Shown here: positions 7,890 to 16,554 of the stretch, piece after piece | How positions within the stretch are numbered: the first letter of the stretch is position 1 | How the letters are laid out: every line of letters starts with the position of its first letter | Source: Salmonella bongori NCTC 12419 | Lineage (GTDB): Bacteria > Pseudomonadota > Gammaproteobacteria > Enterobacterales > Enterobacteriaceae | Length of the DNA: 64,000 bases | Direction of reading: 5' to 3' | Assembly: GCF_000252995.1 (NCBI RefSeq) | Contig: NC_015761.1 | Coordinates: 1,116,001-1,180,000 of the forward strand | The notes under the pieces: model-generated | What the model saw: only the letters and a program-made list of their open reading frames with translations | The model's database searches: none | Told to the model about the DNA's origin: nothing | Program-made: the position numbers and the translations under genes

Positions 7890-8672
7890 ATGATCAGTTC
7901 ATTATGGATCGCCAAAACCGGCCTGGACGCGCAGCAAACCAATATGGATGTTATTGCCAATAACCTGGCAAACGTCAGCACCAATGGTTTTAAGCGTCAG
8001 CGCGCGGTATTTGAAGATCTGTTATACCAGACCATTCGCCAGCCGGGCGCGCAGTCTTCCGAGCAGACGACGTTGCCCTCCGGGCTGCAAATCGGTACCG
8101 GCGTGCGTCCGGTCGCCACGGAGCGTCTGCACAGCCAAGGGAATCTGTCGCAGACCAACAACAGTAAAGATGTGGCAATCAAAGGCCAGGGTTTTTTCCA
8201 GGTTATGCTGCCAGACGGTACGTCAGCCTATACCCGCGACGGCTCTTTCCAGGTGGACCAGAACGGCCAACTGGTGACGGCAGGTGGTTTTCAGGTTCAG
8301 CCTGCGATCACCATTCCCGCCAACGCGTTAAGTATCACGATTGGCCGCGACGGCGTAGTGAGCGTGACCCAACAGGGGCAGGCCGCGCCGGTTCAGGTTG
8401 GGCAGATCAACTTAACCACCTTTATGAACGACACCGGGCTGGAAAGCATCGGTGAGAACCTCTACATCGAAACGCAATCGTCCGGCGCGCCGAACGAAAG
8501 CACGCCGGGACTCAACGGCGCGGGGCTGTTGTATCAGGGATATGTCGAAACGTCTAACGTTAACGTGGCGGAAGAACTGGTGAACATGATTCAGGTTCAA
8601 CGCGCCTATGAAATTAACAGTAAAGCAGTATCGACGACCGATCAGATGCTGCAGAAACTGACGCAACTTTAA
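7890..8672 (+). CDS. flgG: FlgG, flagellar distal rod protein
   Basis: FlgG is the distal rod subunit, whose polymer spans the periplasm to the L/P ring bushing. The 260-aa protein carries the motif VIANNLANVSTNGFKRQRAVF (about residues 21-41), the GQGFFQVMLPDG and YTRDGSFQVDQNG blocks, and the C-terminal ELVNMIQVQRAYEINSKAVS helix. It is highly similar to FlgF and FlgE, as expected for axial proteins. Confidence 0.97.
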   Translation: MISSLWIAKTGLDAQQTNMDVIANNLANVSTNGFKRQRAVFEDLLYQTIRQPGAQSSEQTTLPSGLQIGTGVRPVATERLHSQGNLSQTNNSKDVAIKGQGFFQVMLPDGTSAYTRDGSFQVDQNGQLVTAGGFQVQPAITIPANALSITIGRDGVVSVTQQGQAAPVQVGQINLTTFMNDTGLESIGENLYIETQSSGAPNESTPGLNGAGLLYQGYVETSNVNVAEELVNMIQVQRAYEINSKAVSTTDQMLQKLTQL

Positions 8673-8728
8673 GGTGCCGCCGGTGGCGTGAAGACGCCGC
8701 CGGCGTCCTGATTTTGAAGATGAAGGTA

Positions 8729-9427
8729 ATGCAAAAAAACGCGCTTCACGCTTACCCATTATTGGCCCTGCTGGCCGCGTCGCTGACAGGATGCGCCTGG
8801 ATACCCGCTAAACCGCTCGTGCAGGGGGCAACCACGGCACAGCCGATTCCGGGGCCGGTGCCGGTGGCGAATGGATCCATTTTTCAGTCTGCGCAGCCGA
8901 TTAATTATGGCTATCAGCCGCTTTTTGAAGATCGTCGACCGCGTAATATCGGCGATACGCTCACGATTGTGTTACAGGAAAACGTCAGCGCCAGTAAAAG
9001 CTCGTCCGCGAATGCCAGCCGCGACGGCAAAACCAGCTTTGGCTTTGATACGGTACCGCGTTATTTGCAGGGGTTATTCGGGAACTCCCGTGCGGATATG
9101 GAGGCCTCAGGCGGCAACACTTTTAACGGGAAAGGTGGTGCGAATGCCAGCAATACTTTTAGCGGCACGCTGACCGTGACCGTCGATCAGGTACTGGCGA
9201 ATGGCAATTTACATGTCGTGGGTGAAAAACAGATCGCGATTAATCAGGGAACGGAGTTCATCCGCTTCTCCGGCGTGGTGAATCCACGCACCATCAGCGG
9301 CAGTAATTCCGTACCCTCGACACAGGTGGCGGATGCGCGAATTGAATATGTCGGCAACGGCTATATTAACGAAGCGCAAAATATGGGCTGGCTGCAACGT
9401 TTCTTCCTTAATTTGTCGCCGATGTAA
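8729..9427 (+). CDS. flgH: FlgH, L-ring lipoprotein
   Basis: FlgH forms the outer-membrane L ring around the rod. From the ATG at 8729 it is 232 aa, the normal Salmonella length; in-frame TTG (8714) and ATG (8720) codons upstream are less likely. The lipoprotein signal peptide ends in the lipobox SLTGCAW with the acylated Cys near residue 22, so LolCDE (encoded later in this window) would move it to the outer membrane. The body has the conserved GDTLTIVLQENVSASKSSS and SGVVNPRTISGSN segments. Confidence 0.96.
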   Translation: MQKNALHAYPLLALLAASLTGCAWIPAKPLVQGATTAQPIPGPVPVANGSIFQSAQPINYGYQPLFEDRRPRNIGDTLTIVLQENVSASKSSSANASRDGKTSFGFDTVPRYLQGLFGNSRADMEASGGNTFNGKGGANASNTFSGTLTVTVDQVLANGNLHVVGEKQIAINQGTEFIRFSGVVNPRTISGSNSVPSTQVADARIEYVGNGYINEAQNMGWLQRFFLNLSPM

Positions 9428-9438
9428 GCGAGGTGTAT

Positions 9439-10536
9439 GTGTTTAAAGCTCTTGCAGGAATCGTTCTGGCACTGGTTGCCACACTGGCGCACGCCGAACG
9501 CATTCGGGATCTGACCAGCGTCCAGGGCGTACGCGAAAACTCGCTGATCGGCTACGGGCTGGTGGTTGGGCTGGATGGTACCGGAGACCAGACGACCCAG
9601 ACGCCGTTCACCACCCAGACGCTGAATAATATGCTGTCACAGCTGGGGATTACGGTCCCCACCGGCACCAATATGCAGTTGAAAAACGTGGCGGCGGTCA
9701 TGGTGACGGCCTCGTATCCGCCTTTTGCGCGTCAGGGGCAAACGATTGATGTGGTGGTCTCCTCGATGGGGAATGCCAAAAGTCTGCGCGGCGGGACATT
9801 ATTAATGACGCCATTAAAAGGGGTCGACAGCCAGGTGTATGCCCTGGCGCAGGGGAATATTCTGGTCGGCGGCGCGGGGGCTTCTGCTGGTGGCAGTAGC
9901 GTGCAGGTTAACCAGCTTAACGGCGGACGCATCACTAACGGGGCGATTATCGAACGTGAGTTACCAAGTCAGTTTGGCGCCGGAAACACCATTAATCTGC
10001 AATTGAACAACGAAGATTTTACGATGGCGCAGCAAATTACCGACGCCATCAACCGCGCCCGCGGATACGGCAGCGCCACTGCGCTTGATGCGCGAACGGT
10101 GCAGGTACGCGTGCCCAGCGGCAATAGTTCGCAGGTGCGTTTTCTGGCGGATATTCAAAATATGGAAGTGAGCGTGACGCCGCAGGATGCAAAAGTTGTG
10201 ATCAATTCGCGTACGGGGTCGGTAGTCATGAATCGAGAAGTGACGTTGGATAGCTGCGCCGTGGCGCAGGGTAATTTGTCAGTGACGGTCAACCGCCAGC
10301 TCAACGTCAACCAGCCGAATACGCCATTTGGCGGCGGTCAGACCGTAGTGACGCCACAGACCCAGATAGATTTGCGCCAAAGCGGAGGGGCACTACAAAG
10401 CGTGCGTTCCAGCGCCAATCTGAACAGCGTAGTGCGCGCGCTGAATGCGCTTGGCGCGACACCGATGGATCTGATGTCGATTTTGCAGTCTATGCAAAGT
10501 GCGGGCTGCCTACGCGCTAAACTGGAAATTATCTGA
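9439..10536 (+). CDS. flgI: FlgI, P-ring protein
   Basis: FlgI polymerises around the rod at the peptidoglycan layer as the P ring, assisted by FlgA. I chose the GTG at 9439 (GAGG 5 nt upstream), giving 365 aa, the usual length; the frame also opens at GTG 9433. The signal peptide is about MFKALAGIVLALVATLAHA, cleaved before ERIRDL. The conserved LIGYGLVVGLDGTGDQ block follows. Its TGA stop overlaps the flgJ ATG by one base (TGATG), which suggests translational coupling. Confidence 0.96.
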   Translation: MFKALAGIVLALVATLAHAERIRDLTSVQGVRENSLIGYGLVVGLDGTGDQTTQTPFTTQTLNNMLSQLGITVPTGTNMQLKNVAAVMVTASYPPFARQGQTIDVVVSSMGNAKSLRGGTLLMTPLKGVDSQVYALAQGNILVGGAGASAGGSSVQVNQLNGGRITNGAIIERELPSQFGAGNTINLQLNNEDFTMAQQITDAINRARGYGSATALDARTVQVRVPSGNSSQVRFLADIQNMEVSVTPQDAKVVINSRTGSVVMNREVTLDSCAVAQGNLSVTVNRQLNVNQPNTPFGGGQTVVTPQTQIDLRQSGGALQSVRSSANLNSVVRALNALGATPMDLMSILQSMQSAGCLRAKLEII

Positions 10537-11486
10537 TGATCGGCGACGGAAAACTGCTGGCCAGCGCGGCCTGGGATGCGCAATCTCTGAACGAACTTAA
10601 AGCGAAAGCGGGACAGGACCCGGCGGCGAATATCCGTCCGGTGGCCCGCCAGGTGGAAGGCATGTTTGTTCAGATGATGCTGAAAAGTATGCGTGAGGCG
10701 TTACCTAAAGATGGCTTATTCAGCAGCGATCAGACGCGTTTGTATACCAGTATGTATGACCAGCAGATCGCCCAGCAGATGACTGCCGGAAAGGGGCTGG
10801 GTCTGGCGGATATGATGGTTAAACAGATGACCAGCGGGCAGACGATGCCAGCGGATGACGCGCCTCAGGTGCCGCTGAAATTTTCGCTGGAAACGGTGAA
10901 CAGCTATCAAAATCAGGCGCTGACCCAACTGGTGCGTAAAGCAATGCCAAAAACGCCGGACAGCAGTGACGAACCGCTCTCCGGCGACAGTAAAGACTTT
11001 CTGGCCCGGCTTTCGCTGCCGGCGCGGCTGGCCAGCGAACAGAGCGGAGTACCGCATCATTTGATTCTGGCGCAGGCGGCGCTGGAGTCCGGATGGGGGC
11101 AGCGGCAAATCCTGCGCGAGAATGGCGAGCCCAGCTACAACGTGTTTGGTGTGAAAGCTACCGCCAGCTGGAAAGGGCCGGTGACGGAAATTACCACCAC
11201 CGAATACGAAAACGGCGAAGCGAAGAAGGTAAAAGCGAAATTCCGCGTTTATAACTCCTATCTGGAGGCGTTATCGGATTATGTCGCGCTGTTAACGCGT
11301 AACCCACGTTACACTGCGGTGACCACCGCCGCCACGGCGGAGCAGGGCGCTGTCGCACTGCAAAACGCCGGATATGCGACAGACCCTCACTATGCGCGCA
11401 AATTAACCAGCATGATCCAACAGTTGAAAGCGATGAGTGAAAAGGTCAGCAAAACTTACAGCGCGAATCTCGATAATCTCTTTTAA
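10536..11486 (+). CDS. flgJ: FlgJ, rod cap and peptidoglycan hydrolase
   Basis: FlgJ is a two-domain protein of 316 aa. The N-terminal half (to about residue 150, with RPVARQVEGMFVQMMLKSMR) is the rod-capping scaffold. The C-terminal half is a GH73-type beta-N-acetylglucosaminidase (long called a muramidase) that opens the sacculus for the rod. The catalytic Glu184 is in LAQAALESGWGQ, followed by the NVFGVKA block. It is last in flgBCDEFGHIJ; flgK has its own sigma-28 promoter in the 64-bp gap that follows. Confidence 0.96.
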   Translation: MIGDGKLLASAAWDAQSLNELKAKAGQDPAANIRPVARQVEGMFVQMMLKSMREALPKDGLFSSDQTRLYTSMYDQQIAQQMTAGKGLGLADMMVKQMTSGQTMPADDAPQVPLKFSLETVNSYQNQALTQLVRKAMPKTPDSSDEPLSGDSKDFLARLSLPARLASEQSGVPHHLILAQAALESGWGQRQILRENGEPSYNVFGVKATASWKGPVTEITTTEYENGEAKKVKAKFRVYNSYLEALSDYVALLTRNPRYTAVTTAATAEQGAVALQNAGYATDPHYARKLTSMIQQLKAMSEKVSKTYSANLDNLF

Positions 11487-11491
11487 ATCGC

Positions 11492-11518
11492 TCAAGTCCG
11501 CGTAGACGCTGCCGATAA
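11492..11518 (+). promoter_or_regulatory. Sigma-28 promoter of flgKL
   Basis: TCAAGTCC (11492-11499), 11 nt, GCCGATAA (11511-11518). The -10 is a perfect match and the -35 a partial match to the FliA consensus. It lies 33 bp before the flgK ATG. Confidence 0.88.
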
Positions 11519-11550
11519 CAACGAGTATTGAAGGATTAAAAGGAACCATC

Positions 11551-13212
11551 ATGTCCAGCTTGATTAATCACGCCATGAGCGGACTTAACGCCGCGCAAAC
11601 TGCGTTAAATACGGTCAGTAATAACATCAACAATTATAATGTGGCGGGTTATACCCGGCAGACCACGATTCTGGCGCAGGCAAACAGTACGTTAGGTGCC
11701 GGCGGCTGGATGGGTAATGGCGTCTATGTTTCAGGCGTACAGCGCGAATATGATGCGTTTATCACCAATCAGCTGCGCGGGGCGCAAAACCAGAGCAGCG
11801 GATTGACCACACGCTATGAGCAAATGTCAAAAATTGACAACCTGCTGGCGGATAAATCCAGTTCACTATCTGGTTCATTGCAGAGTTTTTTTACCAGTCT
11901 GCAAACGTTGGTCAGTAATGCAGAAGATCCCGCAGCGCGTCAGGCATTAATTGGTAAAGCGGAAGGGCTGGTAAACCAGTTCAAAACTACCGATCAGTAT
12001 CTGCGCGATCAGGACAAACAGGTTAATATCGCGATTGGCTCCAGTGTGGCGCAAATCAACAATTACACTAAGCAGATAGCCAATCTGAACGATCAAATCT
12101 CGCGTTTGACGGGCGTAGGCGCGGGCGCGTCGCCGAACGATTTGCTCGATCAACGTGACCAGTTGGTCAGTGAGCTGAATAAGATCGTTGGCGTGGAGGT
12201 GAGCGTACAGGACGGCGGAACCTATAACCTGACGATGGCCAATGGTTATACATTGGTACAAGGTTCGACAGCCCGTCAACTGGCGGCGGTACCTTCCAGC
12301 GCTGATCCAACACGTACTACTGTTGCTTATGTCGATGAGGCTGCCGGTAACATCGAAATTCCGGAAAAACTGCTGAACACCGGTTCGCTCGGCGGGCTGC
12401 TGACATTCCGTTCACAGGACCTGGATCAGACTCGTAATACGCTGGGGCAACTGGCGCTGGCATTTGCCGATGCGTTTAACGCGCAACATACCAAAGGCTA
12501 TGACGCCGATGGCAATAAAGGCAAGGACTTCTTTGGCATCGGCTCGCCGGTGATTTACAGCAACAGTAATAATGCGGATAAAACGGTATCGCTAACCGCA
12601 GAAGTGGACGACAGTACGAAGGTTCAGGCAACGGATTATCAGATTGTTTTTGACGGCAGTGACTGGCAGGTTACTCGCCTTGCGGATAACACCACTTTCA
12701 CGGCGACAAAAGACGTTGACGGAAAACTGGAGATTGACGGTCTGAAAGTGACGGTGGGCACCGGGGTGCAGAAGAACGACAGTTTCCTGTTGAAGCCTGT
12801 CAGTGATGCTATCGTTGAGATGAAAGTGAAAGTGACAAATGAAGCCGGGATTGCGATGGCTTCCGAGTCAAAACTTGATCCGGATGTCGATACTGGCGAC
12901 AGCGATAACCGCAACGGCCAGGCGTTGTTGAACTTACAAAACAGCGACGTGGTGGGCGGTAACAAAACCTTTAACGATGCCTACGCTACGCTGGTCAGCG
13001 ATGTAGGTAACAAAACTTCGACGCTAAAAACCAGCAGCACTACGCAGGCGAATGTGGTTAACCAACTTTATAAGCAGCAGCAGTCAGTTTCCGGCGTTAA
13101 CCTCGACGAAGAATACGGCAATTTGCAGCGTTACCAGCAATATTATCTGGCCAATGCGCAGGTATTGCAGACCGCCAATGCGCTGTTTGATGCGTTACTG
13201 AATATTCGTTAA
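11551..13212 (+). CDS. flgK: FlgK, hook-filament junction protein 1 (HAP1)
   Basis: FlgK joins hook to filament and is exported with the help of FlgN. The 553-aa protein starts MSSLINHAMSGLNAAQTALN and has the axial motif VSNNINNYNVAGYTRQ (about residues 22-37). A large variable middle is followed by the C-terminal helix YGNLQRYQQYYLANAQVLQT. AAGGA precedes the ATG. flgL follows after 14 nt. Confidence 0.97.
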   Translation: MSSLINHAMSGLNAAQTALNTVSNNINNYNVAGYTRQTTILAQANSTLGAGGWMGNGVYVSGVQREYDAFITNQLRGAQNQSSGLTTRYEQMSKIDNLLADKSSSLSGSLQSFFTSLQTLVSNAEDPAARQALIGKAEGLVNQFKTTDQYLRDQDKQVNIAIGSSVAQINNYTKQIANLNDQISRLTGVGAGASPNDLLDQRDQLVSELNKIVGVEVSVQDGGTYNLTMANGYTLVQGSTARQLAAVPSSADPTRTTVAYVDEAAGNIEIPEKLLNTGSLGGLLTFRSQDLDQTRNTLGQLALAFADAFNAQHTKGYDADGNKGKDFFGIGSPVIYSNSNNADKTVSLTAEVDDSTKVQATDYQIVFDGSDWQVTRLADNTTFTATKDVDGKLEIDGLKVTVGTGVQKNDSFLLKPVSDAIVEMKVKVTNEAGIAMASESKLDPDVDTGDSDNRNGQALLNLQNSDVVGGNKTFNDAYATLVSDVGNKTSTLKTSSTTQANVVNQLYKQQQSVSGVNLDEEYGNLQRYQQYYLANAQVLQTANALFDALLNIR

Positions 13213-13226
13213 GGGAGAAGGATAAC

Positions 13227-14180
13227 ATGCGTATCAGTACCCAGATGATGTATCAGCAAAATATGAGCGGCATCACTAACTCTCAGGCTGAATGGATGAA
13301 GTTTGGCGAACAGATGTCTACCGGTAAGCGCGTAACCAATCCCTCTGACGATCCGATCGCCGCGTCGCAGGCAGTGGTGCTTTCTCAGGCGCAGGCGCAA
13401 AATAGCCAGTATGCTCTGGCGCGTACATTTGCGACGCAAAAAGTCTCGCTGGAAGAAAGCGTACTCGGCCAGGTAACAACGGCGATTCAAACGGCGCAGG
13501 AAAAAATTGTCTATGCCGGAAACGGCGCGTTAAGCGACGATGACCGCGCTTCACTGGCGACAGATTTACAGGGTATCCGTGACCAGTTGATGAATCTGGC
13601 GAACAGCACAGACGGGAATGGTCGCTATATTTTTGCCGGGTATAAAACAGAGGCCGCGCCTTTCGACCAGGCCACGGGAGATTATCATGGCGGCGAAAAA
13701 AGCGTTACTCAGCAGGTAGATTCTGCGCGTACGATGGTGATTGGCCATACGGGAACGCAAATTTTTAATCACATCACCAGCAATGCGGTTCCGGAACCTG
13801 ATGGTACGGCCTCCGAAACGAATTTGTTTGTTATGCTTGACACGGCAATTGCCGCGCTCAACACGCCGGTAGATGGCAATGACGTGGAAAAAGAAAAGGC
13901 TGCTGCTGCCATTGATAAAACGAATCGCGGTCTAAAAAACTCGCTTAACAACGTCCTGACCGTTCGTGCGGAGCTGGGTACGCAACTGAGTGAACTCAGT
14001 ACCCTCGATTCACTGGGAAGTGATCGTGCGCTGGGTCAGAAACAACAGATGAGCGATCTGGTGGATGTTGACTGGAACTCGGTTATCTCTTCCTACGTGA
14101 TGCAACAGGCGGCATTGCAGGCCTCCTACAAAGCGTTTACCGATATGCAGGGCATGTCGCTTTTCCAGTTAAACCGGTAA
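13227..14180 (+). CDS. flgL: FlgL, hook-filament junction protein 3 (HAP3)
   Basis: FlgL is the second junction protein between hook and filament, and a FlgN client. The 317-aa protein has a flagellin-like N-terminus (MRISTQMMYQQNMSGITNSQ; STGKRVTNPSDDPIAASQAV) and a flagellin-like C-terminal helix ending LFQLNR. It is last in flgKL and followed by a strong terminator. Confidence 0.97.
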   Translation: MRISTQMMYQQNMSGITNSQAEWMKFGEQMSTGKRVTNPSDDPIAASQAVVLSQAQAQNSQYALARTFATQKVSLEESVLGQVTTAIQTAQEKIVYAGNGALSDDDRASLATDLQGIRDQLMNLANSTDGNGRYIFAGYKTEAAPFDQATGDYHGGEKSVTQQVDSARTMVIGHTGTQIFNHITSNAVPEPDGTASETNLFVMLDTAIAALNTPVDGNDVEKEKAAAAIDKTNRGLKNSLNNVLTVRAELGTQLSELSTLDSLGSDRALGQKQQMSDLVDVDWNSVISSYVMQQAALQASYKAFTDMQGMSLFQLNR

Positions 14181-14259
14181 CGCTTCTTTTTGAAACATAT
14201 CACGAAACTGGATATGTTTTGTCTGCCCGCGCCATCCACCCCGGCGCGGGCATTTTTTT
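14181..14259 (+). ncRNA. flgL 3' UTR, candidate FlgO small RNA
   Basis: In E. coli an sRNA called FlgO has been described from the flgL 3' UTR. The corresponding segment here has an AAACATATC/GATATGTTT hairpin (about 14193-14219) followed by a strong GC-rich terminator with a T-run, the layout of an Hfq-type 3'-UTR sRNA. Processing and function in this organism cannot be seen from sequence. Confidence 0.35.
14224..14259 (+). terminator. Rho-independent terminator of flgKL
   Basis: TGCCCGCGCC (14224-14233) and GGCGCGGGCA (14243-14252) form a perfect 10-bp stem, followed by seven T. Confidence 0.93.
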
Positions 14260-14264
14260 AGCCG

Positions 14265-15467
14265 TTATCGCTCCGCGTGTCGGGAATTTATTGACAGGTT
14301 TCCCATTACTCTGATGATGAGCGCAATAGCGCTGCTGATGACGGCTAGCATAACCACGCCGGACCAGTTTGCTAATGCGTAGACCTGGCTACCAAGCACG
14401 GAACCTAACGCCATACCGATAAATATCACCGTAAAGAGTAGCGCATTCAGACGGCCTCTGGCCTGCGGTTCCAGACCATATACCAGGTTCTGGTGCGCAA
14501 CAAGACTGGACTGTAGCCCAAGATCAAACCCGATGGCGGAAAGGGCAATCAACGGCCATTGCCTTTGTACCGGTAACGCTGGAAGCAAAAACATCAGCGC
14601 GAATGACATTGTCACCAGTAGTGCGGCCAACTGTGTCACCTTTTCAGTGCCGACAGTGTCAGCCAGTCGTCCTGCGAGCGGCGAGGCGAGTGCGCCTGCT
14701 GCGCCAGCAAAGCCAAATGCGCCGGCGATGGCGCTTCCCATCTGGTAACGTTGCGCCAGCATAACCGCCAGCGTTGACCAGAAAGCGCTAAAGGCAATAG
14801 AAAGAAAACCCTGTGCCAGCGCCGCGCGTCGCAACGCAGGATAACGTTGCCATAGCTGCAACATAGAGCACATTAATGCGGGATAACTGAGCGTGGCACT
14901 TACGGCAAAACGAGGCAGCGCTTTCCACATAATGATGCCGATTATGGCAATGCTCAGGGCTGCCAGTTGGTACATTTCACGCCAGCCGAAGGCAGCGCCT
15001 ATCAGTCCGCTAACGGTTCGGGACAGTAGAATACCCAACAGTAGTCCTGTCATTACGGTACCTACCATTTTCCCCTGCTGGCCTTGCGGCGCAAGGATTG
15101 CGGCGGCGGGAACAATATCCTGCGCCATGGTAGCGGCCATGCCCAGTAGCAGACTTATCAGCAAAAGTGAGTGAAGCTGAGCGGTAAAACTACATGCCAG
15201 CAAGAGGACGGCAAGCGAGGCGCTTTTCAGTAAAATTAATGTTCGGCGGTCGTAACGGTCGCCTAATGGCAGTAAAAACAGAATGCCCAGTGCGTACCCT
15301 GCCTGGGTTAAGGTGGGCACGAGTCCCATGCTGGTAATACGTAACGCCAGATCTTTTTCCATTAGCGGCAGCAGCGGCTGTGCATAATAGATGGCGGCAA
15401 CGCTGAATCCCGCCCCCAGAGCCAGAATAAAAATAACCCAGCGGGAGCGCCCGGTGCGCATAGTCAT
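14265..15467 (-). CDS. MFS transporter, 12-TM drug/sugar-efflux type
   Basis: This 400-aa polytopic membrane protein has about 12 hydrophobic segments in two halves. The MFS loop 2-3 motif is present (LPLGDRYDRRTLIL, about residues 66-79) with a second-half echo GRLADTVGTEKV. The start IYYAQPLLPLMEKDL resembles the YQPLLP segment of YnfM/YgaY-like putative efflux proteins. The ATG at 15467 has AAGGA 7 nt upstream. It is divergent from a LysR gene 110 bp away, a common arrangement for a regulated exporter. Base composition is not obviously foreign. As I recall, E. coli K-12 and LT2 have flgL next to rne with no such pair, so this looks like a lineage-specific insertion or retained ancestral locus. 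Substrate unknown. Confidence 0.88.
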   Translation of the reverse strand: MTMRTGRSRWVIFILALGAGFSVAAIYYAQPLLPLMEKDLALRITSMGLVPTLTQAGYALGILFLLPLGDRYDRRTLILLKSASLAVLLLACSFTAQLHSLLLISLLLGMAATMAQDIVPAAAILAPQGQQGKMVGTVMTGLLLGILLSRTVSGLIGAAFGWREMYQLAALSIAIIGIIMWKALPRFAVSATLSYPALMCSMLQLWQRYPALRRAALAQGFLSIAFSAFWSTLAVMLAQRYQMGSAIAGAFGFAGAAGALASPLAGRLADTVGTEKVTQLAALLVTMSFALMFLLPALPVQRQWPLIALSAIGFDLGLQSSLVAHQNLVYGLEPQARGRLNALLFTVIFIGMALGSVLGSQVYALANWSGVVMLAVISSAIALIIRVMGNLSINSRHAER

Positions 15468-15544
15468 AACGGTTTCCTTAATGGTCGATGATGGCGCTAT
15501 TGTTCACCGTAATGTGCTGGTCAGGTAGAGGGTAGAGTGGTAAA

Positions 15545-15571
15545 ACAGTTATACGCTTAACGTATAACTGT
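15545..15571. promoter_or_regulatory. Perfect 11-bp dyad in the MFS/LysR divergent region (probable operator)
   Basis: ACAGTTATACG (15545-15555), loop CTTAA, CGTATAACTGT (15561-15571). The 11-bp arms are perfect. The dyad lies 6 bp before the LysR ATG and about 77 bp upstream of the transporter ATG. Its right arm includes TATAAC, a possible -10 for the LysR gene, so bound regulator could block its own promoter. Confidence 0.65.
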
Positions 15572-15577
15572 GTCGTA

Positions 15578-16513
15578 ATGAAAAAGAGAGAACGTATAGA
15601 CAGGATCGAGTTAATGCGTACCTTCGTGCGTATCGTTGAGGCAGGTTCCCTCTCAGCCGCGGCAAGACAAATGCAAATGACGCAGGCAACGGTAAGCCGT
15701 CGTCTACAGACGCTTGAAGCGTTACTAAGCGCTAAATTGCTGCTACGTACGACACATGCCATGCGCCTGACCGATGATGGCGAACGATGCTATCAACATG
15801 CCCGGGAAGTGATTGATGCCTGGCTGGCGCTGGAGGACAGGCTGAATGTGGCGACAGATAAACCCGTTGGAATGTTACGAGTCCGCGCACCGCATGCGTT
15901 TGGTCAGCAGCAGCTTCTGACGCCGCTATTGACATTTCTTACCCGCTACCCTCAGCTTTCGGTAGAGTGGATGCTAAATGATAAAACGGTCGATTTTCTT
16001 AGCGATGATATTGACTGCGCCATTAGAGTTGGCGCAGATGTTGATCCGCAAACTGTCTCGGTGCTGTTAGCGGAAGTGCCGCGTCGCGTCGTGGTCTCGC
16101 CGCTTTTACTGGCGCAATATGGAGGCATTGATACGCCGCATCAGTTAACATCGCTGCCGTGGATATCTGTAAGTACGTTCTACCAGCATAATGTGTCGCT
16201 GGTCCATCAGCGCAGTCGCGAACCGGTGACGTTCTCCATTTCCCCCCGATTAAGTACCGATAGCATTTATGTCGCGCGGAACGCCGCGCTGGCCGGACTG
16301 GGTATCGCCATTGTCTCCGGCTGGATGGTAGAAGAAGATATCAGCGCGGGGCATTTAACCGAGTTGATGCCGGAATGGCAGGCGACGGCGTTATCGGTTC
16401 ATCTGGTTTACCCATGGGCCCGCTATTATCCTACCCGGCTACGTAAGTTTCTTGATTTGATGAAAGAGGTGATGCCCGCACTGACGGGAATGCGTCACCC
16501 TACAGGGGGATAA
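15578..16513 (+). CDS. LysR-family transcriptional regulator
   Basis: This is a typical LTTR of 311 aa. The N-terminal winged helix-turn-helix is in MRTFVRIVEAGSLSAAARQM and MTQATVSRRLQTLEALLSAK (about residues 13-50). The C-terminal effector-binding domain is of the CrgA-like type, with DIDCAIRVG and NAALAGLGIAIVSGWMV. The ATG at 15578 has no clear Shine-Dalgarno site. An internal ATG at 15614, with AGGA upstream, would give 299 aa and a domain beginning right at the start. I keep the longer form because RIDRIELMRTF resembles many LTTR N-termini. It probably controls the divergent MFS gene and itself through the dyad at 15545-15571. Effector unknown. Confidence 0.88.
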   Translation: MKKRERIDRIELMRTFVRIVEAGSLSAAARQMQMTQATVSRRLQTLEALLSAKLLLRTTHAMRLTDDGERCYQHAREVIDAWLALEDRLNVATDKPVGMLRVRAPHAFGQQQLLTPLLTFLTRYPQLSVEWMLNDKTVDFLSDDIDCAIRVGADVDPQTVSVLLAEVPRRVVVSPLLLAQYGGIDTPHQLTSLPWISVSTFYQHNVSLVHQRSREPVTFSISPRLSTDSIYVARNAALAGLGIAIVSGWMVEEDISAGHLTELMPEWQATALSVHLVYPWARYYPTRLRKFLDLMKEVMPALTGMRHPTGG

Positions 16514-16541
16514 AAAAAGCCGACCAGGCGGTCGGCTTTTT
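16514..16541. terminator. Bidirectional terminator between LysR gene and rne
   Basis: AAAAAGCCGACC (16514-16525), AGGC, GGTCGGCTTTTT (16530-16541). The stem has an A-run on one side and a T-run on the other, so it can serve both the plus-strand LysR gene and minus-strand rne. Confidence 0.9.
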
Positions 16542-16554
16542 ATCAGCGGTTATT

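Noticed and set aside
14265..16513. Prophage or IS-borne insertion
   Set aside because: No integrase, transposase, terminal repeats or target duplication at the edges; composition similar to neighbours.
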